From Cyclobacteriaceae bacterium (GTDB lineage Bacteria > Bacteroidota > Bacteroidia > Cytophagales > Cyclobacteriaceae): a stretch of 39,428 nt of DNA. Below the pieces are notes generated by a model that made no database searches, had not been told where the DNA came from, and saw only the letters and a program-made list of their open reading frames with translations. A program made the position numbers and the translations under genes. How positions within the stretch are numbered: the stretch's first letter is position 1; each line of letters opens with the position of its first letter. Below, in pieces: positions 29,124-36,900 of this stretch. The DNA lies in contig JAAUQL010000051.1 in the NCBI GenBank assembly GCA_012033595.1, positions 1 to 39,428 on the forward strand. Direction: 5' to 3'.

Positions 29124-30627
29124 ATACGATATTGTCATAGTGGGAAGTGGTTTGGGAGGCCTGGAGTGCGCAACGATGCTGAGCAAGGAAGGCTACAGCG
29201 TAGTGGTGCTCGAAAAAAACCATCAAATCGGTGGCAATTTGCAGACTTTCACCCGTGACAAAACGATATTCGACACCGGCATCCACTACATAGGCGGGCT
29301 CGATGAAGGACAAAACCTCAATCAATATTTCAAATTTCTGGGCATACGCGACCAGTTGAAACTTAAAAAGCTGGATGAAAACGGCTTTGATATCGTTACT
29401 TTTGATGATGATGAAAATGAGTATAGATACGCCCAGGGCTTCGGGCGCTTCATAGATACACTTGCAGCGCAATTTCCTTCCGAACGTGCCGGCCTGGTAA
29501 TGTATTGCGACAAGATCAGGGAGGTATGCGCTAATTTTCCCCTTTACAATTTGAAATCCGGATCACAGGATCCCGGAAATTTCAAATACCTCGATCAGAG
29601 TGCCCGGGAGTTTATCAATTCCTGTACCAGCAATCCCAAGTTGCAAAATGTACTGGCTGGCACCAACGGACTGTATGTGGGTGAAGCAGACAAAACCCCC
29701 CTTTATGTTCACGCTCTGGTGATCAACACCTATATAGAAAGTGCCTACAGATGTATCGATGGCGCTTCGCAAATAGCGCGATTACTTACTAAAAGTATTC
29801 ATGCGCACGGCGGTAAAATAATGAAGAATGCAGAAGTGGTGCGCTTTCACTTCGATGGCGGAAAGATACGCTACGCGGAGCTCAAAGACGGGCGCATGAT
29901 AGAGGGTGACAATTTTATCTCTAACGTGCATCCGGCACTCACCTTTAATATGATGGAAGAGGGCATGGTGAGGAAGTCGTACCGAAAGCGGATTCAAAGT
30001 CTCGACAATTCCATTTCTGTGTTCATTCTCAACCTGGTACTGCACAAAGGAACGCTGCCATATTTCAACCACAACTATTATCATTTCAAGACAGAAGATG
30101 TTTGGAATCAGGTAGATTATGACCTGAACAAGTGGCCAACCAGCTATGCGCTGTTTTCCGGTGTCAATTCCAAAAATCCCGGATTTAGTGATGGACTCAT
30201 CATGCTTTCTTATATGAAATTTGATGAAGTGGCCAAGTGGTCCGGCTCTTTCAATACCATGAAATATGATTCGTCAAGGGGAGAAGATTATGCAGCGTTC
30301 AAAGAAGAAAAGGCCTGGTTAATGATGAATGAATTGGAAAAGAAAATACCCAATATCAGGTCTCTGACCAAAAGCTACTACACATCCACCCCCTTAACGT
30401 TGCGCGACTACATCGGCACTGTTGGCGGCTCAATGTATGGATATACCAAAGATTACAAAAACCCCATCCTGTCCTTTATTTCTACAAAAACTAAAATTCC
30501 TAACTTATACCTCACCGGACAAAACCTCAATTTGCATGGCGTGTTGGGCGTAACCATCGGTTCGGTGATCACCTGCTCAGAATTTCTTGGCAATAAATAC
30601 CTGATGGATAAGATTGTTAAAAGTTGA
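29116..30627 (+). CDS. CrtI-like FAD-dependent oxidoreductase (phytoene desaturase / retinol saturase type)
   Basis: 503 residues, typical length. The N-terminal FAD-binding site VIVGSGLGGLECATMLSKEGYSVVVLEK has the GxGxxG fold with Glu at the strand end; IGGNLQTFTRD and FDTGIHYIGGLDEG follow as in the CrtI/CrtISO/retinol-saturase group. The C terminus has NLYLTGQNLNLHGVLGVTIGSV, the conserved FAD-end motif of this group. The ATG at 29116 overlaps the end of the trifunctional gene by 8 nt, so the two are co-translated. In aryl-polyene and flexirubin clusters such enzymes sit beside the MMPL/acyltransferase genes; the reaction there is not certain, and a carotenoid or fatty-acyl desaturase or isomerase is also possible. 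Confidence 0.9.
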   Translation: MSKYDIVIVGSGLGGLECATMLSKEGYSVVVLEKNHQIGGNLQTFTRDKTIFDTGIHYIGGLDEGQNLNQYFKFLGIRDQLKLKKLDENGFDIVTFDDDENEYRYAQGFGRFIDTLAAQFPSERAGLVMYCDKIREVCANFPLYNLKSGSQDPGNFKYLDQSAREFINSCTSNPKLQNVLAGTNGLYVGEADKTPLYVHALVINTYIESAYRCIDGASQIARLLTKSIHAHGGKIMKNAEVVRFHFDGGKIRYAELKDGRMIEGDNFISNVHPALTFNMMEEGMVRKSYRKRIQSLDNSISVFILNLVLHKGTLPYFNHNYYHFKTEDVWNQVDYDLNKWPTSYALFSGVNSKNPGFSDGLIMLSYMKFDEVAKWSGSFNTMKYDSSRGEDYAAFKEEKAWLMMNELEKKIPNIRSLTKSYYTSTPLTLRDYIGTVGGSMYGYTKDYKNPILSFISTKTKIPNLYLTGQNLNLHGVLGVTIGSVITCSEFLGNKYLMDKIVKS

Positions 30628-30664
30628 TGGTTGATAGTTGATAGCTGATGGTGGATAGTTAGTA
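30623..30664 (+). repeat. Degenerate heptad tandem repeat (GTTGATR)
   Basis: Six 7-nt units in a row: GTTGATG, GTTGATA, GTTGATA, GCTGATG, GTGGATA, GTTAGTA. The first contains the stop codon TGA (30625-30627) of the FAD oxidoreductase gene. Such GTTGATR runs recur between genes in many Bacteroidota genomes. They are too short and unspaced to be a CRISPR. Confidence 0.75.
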
Positions 30665-30702
30665 AACAAACACCAAACAACGAACCATGAACCACCGCTT
30701 CT

Positions 30703-30730
30703 ATCAGAGTCACCTGCCAGGGACTCTGAT
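30703..30730. repeat. Interrupted palindrome, copy 1
   Basis: ATCAGAGTC (30703-30711) and GACTCTGAT (30722-30730) pair perfectly over 9 bp around ACCTGCCAGG, which is itself nearly palindromic (CCTG-C-CAGG). The core GTCACCTGCNAGGGACTCTG and the following ATGAT recur about 150 bp downstream (copy 2). It lies in the 333-nt gap 30628-30960, where no gene was found. Confidence 0.6.
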
Positions 30731-30805
30731 GATACTCAATTTCATTTTGATAATATCAATTTGATGTGGTTCACTAAGGACTCGCCATGCTCCGCTAAGC
30801 ATTGC

Positions 30806-30842
30806 AAGTTGGATAATAACAATTTGAAGTTGGATAATAACA
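30806..30842 (+). repeat. Two direct copies of AAGTTGGATAATAACA, period 21
   Basis: The 16-nt unit AAGTTGGATAATAACA occurs at 30806-30821 and again at 30827-30842, separated by ATTTG. It lies between the two copies of the interrupted palindrome. A related TTGATAATATCAATTTGATG stretch precedes it. Confidence 0.55.
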
Positions 30843-30852
30843 GTTTTACTCC

Positions 30853-30887
30853 CCATCATCGTCACCTGCAAGGGACTCTGATGATGG
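30853..30887. repeat. Interrupted palindrome, copy 2
   Basis: CCATCATC (30853-30860) pairs with GATGATGG (30880-30887). The interior GTCACCTGCAAGGGACTCT matches copy 1 (30703-30730) apart from one base, and the ATGAT that follows is also shared. The left arm differs from copy 1 but still matches its own right arm, a compensating change that suggests selection for the hairpin or palindrome. Confidence 0.6.
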
Positions 30888-30960
30888 ATTCAGGCTATCA
30901 CCAACAACTTACGGCATACAGCCTACTGCACCAAACAAGGTTCGTAAGCAGCATCGCGAT

Positions 30961-31401
30961 TTAGAACCGGTAAACCAGTCTGATGGAATTGAAATCATTG
31001 TTTCGATGAAAGGTCAGATCAAGCCTGTTTAGCTTTTCAACGTATTGATTTTGTTTGTTTTTGCCAACAGCACCAAGTACTATGCCGGTGATGGCGGTTG
31101 GCACCCCAACCATAATGGTCAGCAGACCTACGGCTCCCCCGGCATCTGAAGTCTGCGTGTTGCCATACGCATCAGTTTCCCAATCGGCCGAGCTTACCAA
31201 AATGATTCCCACAATTGTGGCAGCTCCACCGATAGCAGCCAGTTTGCCTCCTGTCTTTTTCATTTTACCGTAACTTTCTATTTTCCGTTCATACAGATCG
31301 CGTTTGTCAAACTCATTTGACCATTCATTGGTGTAATACTGAGCCAACGATATATTGGAAATAAAACAGAACAGGAGGAGAACGAAAATTGGGCGCTTCA
31401 T
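30961..31401 (-). CDS. Small exported protein of unknown function
   Basis: 146 residues with a clear signal peptide (KRPIFVLLLFCFISNISLAQ). The mature part starts YYTNEWSNEFDKRDLYERKI, then has two hydrophobic Gly/Ala-rich segments (GGKLAAIGGAATIVGIILVSS and GGAVGLLTIMVGVPTAITGIVLGAVG) that may be membrane hairpins. A C-terminal stretch KLNRLDLTFHRNNDFNSIRLVYRF follows, ending in an aromatic residue as many outer-membrane proteins do. I do not recognise the family. It is probably an envelope protein. It lies in the same direction as tamL and tamB, but 155 nt after tamL, so it may or may not share their transcript. Confidence 0.75.
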   Translation of the reverse strand: MKRPIFVLLLFCFISNISLAQYYTNEWSNEFDKRDLYERKIESYGKMKKTGGKLAAIGGAATIVGIILVSSADWETDAYGNTQTSDAGGAVGLLTIMVGVPTAITGIVLGAVGKNKQNQYVEKLNRLDLTFHRNNDFNSIRLVYRF

Positions 31402-31555
31402 AAAAATTGCATTTAAAAAAGTAGAAATAATGAGTTAAAAATCAATATTTGAATCCAAAAAGTCAAGTAATACAACCTTACTATCGTCACTTTTTGTTTG
31501 AGATTCAGTCTATGGAGACCTCTGGTCACCGCTCACCAGCCAATGCACCCACCCC

Positions 31556-33925
31556 CTAAAAGGGATAGCCTATGGCCAGGTTCCACACCAGGTTCTTTCT
31601 TCTCCAGTCTTTGTCGGCAAAATCTACCTCATCAAATACCCATTCAAAATGTGCTGGACTGGACCGATCATCGGGTTGGGAAGGTTTGATTTTACGGATG
31701 GGAAAGGCCAAATCGAGACGCATAATAAAAAATTTGGTCACCAGCCTGATGCCTGCCCCGGTGCCTACAGCCAACTGGTTCATGAAATTTTTGCTGTCAA
31801 ATTCGCCCCCTTTCCGCGTAGAATCGGAATTGGCCAGCCAGACATTGCCTGCATCGGCAAACAATGCTCCTTTGAACGGACCTGCGATATCGAAACGGTA
31901 TTCTACCGAACCTTCCAGCTTGAGGTCGCCGGTCTGATCTATGTACACATCGCTGCTGTTTATGCTATCGTTGTAGTATGTGCCTGGTCCCACCGTCCGC
32001 GCCCTAAAAGCCCTGATGCTGTTGGAGCCCCCGGCCGAAAACTGCTTGATATATGGCAATATATGTGAGTTGCCGTAAGGGATGCCCACACCAACAATAA
32101 TCCTTGATGCGATGTTGTTGCGCTTGTTGAACCGGTAATAATATCTGAAATCAATTTGGGATTTGGCAAATTGGGCATAGGGCGAACCAAATATTTCGTA
32201 TGGCTGCTCGAAACTGCCTTTTTCGGTATTCTTGCCAGCTATTGCCGACTGGGCAAGGTAGATCAAATTACCTGCGGCTTCCACATTGGTATTGAGGTAG
32301 AAATTGTTCGTTTTTTCCTCGCTTTTTTCTTTGAGTTTGGAATTGTAGGTAAAGGAATACCTGCCTCCAACTATGAACTGGTCTTGGTAGTTGCGCGCCA
32401 AAAATGGGTTTGAATTGAGTAATTCCTGGAATTTGGGCCCTTTGCGCGACAGACTTACATAATTAACATCAACAGGAGTAAGCTTATGCTGAGTGATTAC
32501 CATTTCTTTCCAGTCAAATGCATAAGACAGGGTAGTCGATTGCATGCGGAAATAATCAACCCTGTCCATAAGCGACACGCCAACGCTGATGCTGGTCTGT
32601 GGCACAAAACGGTACTGGCTTTTCAGATTGAATGGTGTAATGAATCGGGGAAGTGTGAGGCTGCTTTCCAGACCTATTTCGAACGAGTTGAGTGGCTTGT
32701 TTTGCTGACCACTGATTTGCGTTTCGAAACTCGAGCGCAAGGAGATATTCAAAAGCTCCGCTCCGCCAAACAGGTTTCTATTGGTGTAGGTCAGTTCGGC
32801 TCCAGGCCCCAGAAAGTTGTTGGACTTGGACACCATTTCCACCCTAAACCTCATCGATTTGCGTTTGAGCGCAGCCAAATATACCATGGTATTGAGCCGG
32901 GTATCGGTAGAATCGTCTATAAAACGGATATCGACATATTTGTACACCCCCAGCCCGATGAGCCTGCTGAGGGATTTGGTGTGCAGGGTTCTTGAGTAGG
33001 TATCTCCCGGACGGAGCAAAATGGCATTGGTGACCACCAAGGGCTTCACCTGGCTTTTCCTATTCATAAAATTCATGCTGTCCACCACCAGGGCTGAGTC
33101 GGTACTTTCAACACTGTCGGCAAACGAAAAGGTGTATTCGGGATGGATATTGATATTTTTGATGGTATAGGTTTGGAAGGCTTTTTCGTCTACATCTTTC
33201 TTGAGCATTAAAAAGAGGTCAACTTGTCTGCTGCCAACGGTGCTGTCTATCTCGTAGATGAGGTCTTCGTTGCTGAAGTAATAAAATCCCATATCCTTTA
33301 CACTTTGCTCTATTCTTTGTCTTTCTTCCTGTAGCTGTTCCAGGCTAAACCTGTTTTCAGCTTGCAGCAGTGTTTTGTCATTGATGGAGTCTATGATTTG
33401 GGAAATGTCACTGCTGTCGTCAGGCAGCGCAATGTTGCGCAAGCGATAAGGCTTTGACACCTCGGCTATGTACTTAATTTTTGCGGTTTTCTTTTTTTTG
33501 TTGGTTTCGTATGTCACTTCCGACTGAAAAAATCCTTTGTTGAGAAGCTTGCCGGCCAGGTTGCTTACGATCAGCGAGGGTTTTACATCGCTCAAAAGCA
33601 CCGGGGGTTTGCCTGCTTTGTATTTCAACCAGTGCTTCCATCCTTTATCTTTTTTTGGTTCTTTCACGGCAAAGTACAACCATAGTCTTGGTCTCCAGCC
33701 AAATATCGACAAATTGGTCTTGGGCTTCAGCAGGTCTTCCAATTCCTGTTTCAATTCTTTTTCACCCCTGATGTTTTCCTCCGCCTGTATGTCGATTTTG
33801 GCACCCGTGTATAGCCATTGCCCTTCTTTCAGATGTTTGGTGCCGCTACAGCCATATACCAGTAGCAGCATAAGCACAAGCGGCAGTGGCGATCTCAAGG
33901 GCCATATGAAGGTATTTCTGATCAT
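31556..33925 (-). CDS. tamL: TamL: lipidated BamA/TamA-family outer-membrane protein
   Basis: 789 residues. The N terminus is a lipoprotein signal (PLPLVLMLLLVYGCSG, Cys near 26), the feature that separates Bacteroidota TamL from proteobacterial TamA. POTRA-like segments follow (about residues 30-380, including GKLLNKGFFQSEVTYET and LRPGDTYSRTLHTKSLSRLIGLGVYKYVDI). Then a C-terminal 16-strand barrel of the Omp85 family, with SIRAFRARTVGPG in the region of the conserved loop 6 (V/I)RG(F/Y) motif. The protein ends in LAIGYPF, an aromatic terminus typical of these barrels. With TamB encoded immediately upstream (2-nt gap) it probably forms the Tam system that moves lipids or proteins between inner and outer membranes. 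Confidence 0.93.
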   Translation of the reverse strand: MIRNTFIWPLRSPLPLVLMLLLVYGCSGTKHLKEGQWLYTGAKIDIQAEENIRGEKELKQELEDLLKPKTNLSIFGWRPRLWLYFAVKEPKKDKGWKHWLKYKAGKPPVLLSDVKPSLIVSNLAGKLLNKGFFQSEVTYETNKKKKTAKIKYIAEVSKPYRLRNIALPDDSSDISQIIDSINDKTLLQAENRFSLEQLQEERQRIEQSVKDMGFYYFSNEDLIYEIDSTVGSRQVDLFLMLKKDVDEKAFQTYTIKNINIHPEYTFSFADSVESTDSALVVDSMNFMNRKSQVKPLVVTNAILLRPGDTYSRTLHTKSLSRLIGLGVYKYVDIRFIDDSTDTRLNTMVYLAALKRKSMRFRVEMVSKSNNFLGPGAELTYTNRNLFGGAELLNISLRSSFETQISGQQNKPLNSFEIGLESSLTLPRFITPFNLKSQYRFVPQTSISVGVSLMDRVDYFRMQSTTLSYAFDWKEMVITQHKLTPVDVNYVSLSRKGPKFQELLNSNPFLARNYQDQFIVGGRYSFTYNSKLKEKSEEKTNNFYLNTNVEAAGNLIYLAQSAIAGKNTEKGSFEQPYEIFGSPYAQFAKSQIDFRYYYRFNKRNNIASRIIVGVGIPYGNSHILPYIKQFSAGGSNSIRAFRARTVGPGTYYNDSINSSDVYIDQTGDLKLEGSVEYRFDIAGPFKGALFADAGNVWLANSDSTRKGGEFDSKNFMNQLAVGTGAGIRLVTKFFIMRLDLAFPIRKIKPSQPDDRSSPAHFEWVFDEVDFADKDWRRKNLVWNLAIGYPF

Positions 33926-33927
33926 GC

Positions 33928-36900
33928 TTATTCTACTTCTTCGTTTTTTTTGAATATCTCCCTGAACTTATCAAAATCTTTAATCACTATAAATCCCGCC
34001 CCTGTTTCTATGATTTCTCCTTGTAGCAGGGCTTCGTACACTTCTTTTCTGAACGTAACGATCCTGAATCTGCCATCTTCAGTAAGTTTGTATTCCACCG
34101 ACACATCTCCGGCAAATTCAGACAGGTTTTTTTGTTGCTGTTCTGCCCCTTCAAGGTTGATGTTGCCAGCTACCTTTACGGTGACGCGGTCGTCGAACAA
34201 ATTGGTGGAAACGCCCAGGTTGAGGTCGGTGCGGCCCTGCCTTTCTCCGGTTGAGTAGTCTTCGTATGATTTGAGGCCAACATCGATATCAAATCCATCT
34301 ATCTGGTCTGTGAGGGCATTGAGCTGGTCAGACAGTATTTTGCTCACGCTGCTGCGTACCATGCCTTCGGTGCTGCCGCCCGAGCTTGCAAATGGGTTGT
34401 TGGCCATAAAGCGCTTTAAGATCAATAAAGAAAATACCTGTTTATTTACTTCCGATGCTTCCTGGTTTATGGTCTGTATTTTTCCATATACTGCACCGCC
34501 TGCATATGATTTGGCGTTGTCTTCCATGTCGAGGGTGAAAGATATTTCCGGTTTTAATAATTCGCCTTCCATATTGAGCCTTACAATAAATGGAAGCTTC
34601 TGTTTGTACATATTTGATTCTGTGCCTCCGGTAGCCTGGCTCGACATCAGATCGAGGGGAGCGGCTTCTAATTGGTAAAGAGCCGTCAGGTCTACGTTGG
34701 CATTGAGTACATCGCCCATCCAGGTAAGCTGGCTTCCTTTTTCCACATCGAATTCCCGTTTTACAATGCCGTAAAAAGACAAATTGTATTTTCCTTCGTT
34801 CACGATATACTGACCTGTGAGCGATATATCGCCAGCCTGGTTGATGCCCAGACTGAGATCGGCATCGCCGCTGATCGAGAGTTTATCGCCTGCCGCCGGG
34901 TCGATGATCACCGAGAAATCACTGTTTTTATCTACTTGAATGATGGCGTTGAGGGTCATGCCCAAAGGGGCTTTTATGGTATCGGCAGGTTCTGTTGCCT
35001 TCAGATCACTGAAAAAGGCTTTTTCTTCTTCGCTGATATCTTTATCGACAAAGCGCAGTATGCCCTCGCGTTCGAGCACATTGTCAGAAGCCCTCGGCAC
35101 CACATAGGTGAGCGCACTGCCTTCTAGCACTTCTACATTTAGCGAAATATCCAGACCTTTTACAGGTCCTTTTATATCGGCTTTGCTGTCCAGAATGAGC
35201 TTGCCATAGTACATGTCGTTGTCTTTATTGGTGGTATTGAGCAATAGAAAATTGTTTGCTGAGAGCTTGAGGTCGATCAGCGGGTTGGTAAACTGCCGTA
35301 TGTTTACCACGCCATCTATTTTAAATTGATTGTTGTCGACATCGGTGACTACAAAATTATTGAGCGCTACCCGGTCGTTACCAATATTGAGCGATTGTTG
35401 GTCTATGCCCAGGCGTGAGCCGAGATAATCTACCTCAAACGCTGTTTGGTTAAAGGTGATTTTGCCATTGATGTCCAGGTCGTTCATCGGGCCGGTCACT
35501 TTGGCCCTTCCGCTCAGGTAGCCCCTTGCATCTACTATGGCATTGCCGGTAAGGGCTTCGATACTGGCGAGTTGCAGTTTGCCGATATCCAACGCTGCAT
35601 CGATCTCTGTTGATTGGCCGGTATTGGCCAGGGAACCTTTTACGCTGAGGTCATTTTCATTTCCCGTAAGGAAAAGCTGTGCATCGTACTGGTGTTGCTT
35701 TTTATTTTTCAATGCGATTTCCAGATTCCCGATTTTGTCGCCCATGTACCGGGCATTTTCTATATGGAGTTCAGCGGAAAGTGCCGTGAATGCATCCTGA
35801 TGCTTCAGGTCAAATGTGCCGTTGAGCATGCCGCGTACCACTTCTTCATCGTCTTCTACCAGGGCAGAAAGTGTGGCAAGATCAAAACTTTCGAACTCGA
35901 CCTTCAGGTCTTTGTTTTCCGATGTCAGCGCAAGTTGCTGCGGACCATTTTTGAGAATGAAGTTACGGGCCACAAAGCCTGAGTCTCCAAATTGAAGCCG
36001 GTGCTGCTGAGGAAGACTCCATTCTTCGCGGTTGAGCATTAGTTTGTCCGATACCAAGCTGAATATCCAGTTATTTCCCTGCCGGCTGAGTTCACCACCT
36101 ATTTTATATTTGGGCTGTGGAATGGTGTCATTCATTTGCAGATGTACCGTCAGGTGATCTTCTTCGGCCTCACCATAGACCGACAGTTGGTTGATGGAGA
36201 AAATACTATCGTGAATATGTGCCACACCAAGGCTGTAGTTGAGGTTTTGGTCGTCTGACTGTAAAGTGATGGCCAGTGAATCGAGGACAAATTTGTTGTA
36301 GGTGATCTCGGGCACATCCACTACTATATCCAGATCACGTGTACGACTGTTGAACGATCCTTTGATTTCGCCGGGCTCAAATGTGCCCAATTGGGGCAGC
36401 AATACTTCGGTGATCAGATCGGTATCTTTGATATCGACCATGAATTCGAAGTTTTGCTCATGCGCTGTGGTGTCTGTGGCATCGTTTTTTCCAAAGTATG
36501 AGCTGAAATGCGTTTTGAGTGTAGCGGGCAGGTCGAAGATAGATACGGTACCTTTAAACTTCACCTTCATTATTTCCGAGTCGATGTTCAGTTCGGTATT
36601 GCGCTGCTCATTAACCGAGGCCACCAAAAAACTGTCCACCTGGAAAATCGCCCCATCTTTATATACTGCCAGGTCGCGTATGCCCAGGTCGCCATTGATG
36701 TTCCTGATATTATCGAAATTGAGGTCGGCCTTCAATTGAGCCCTTAGCCGGAGGTCGGCCTTCATCAGGTTCAGGTTTTGAAGGTAGGCTTTTTTTACAT
36801 TCAGGTTCAGGGCGTATTGTTTGGCCAGCTCGGCCAGTTCAATGGTGGCATCGAGTTCGTAGGCGAGGTTTTCATCATCCAGGGAGGAATTGAGCTGCAA

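Noticed and set aside
30623-30664. Possible CRISPR array
   Set aside because: The units are 7 nt long, contiguous and degenerate, with no spacers and no cas genes nearby.
30761-30964. A 67-residue plus-strand frame in the repeat-rich gap
   Set aside because: It is made almost entirely of the direct repeats and the second palindrome and has no protein-like composition.
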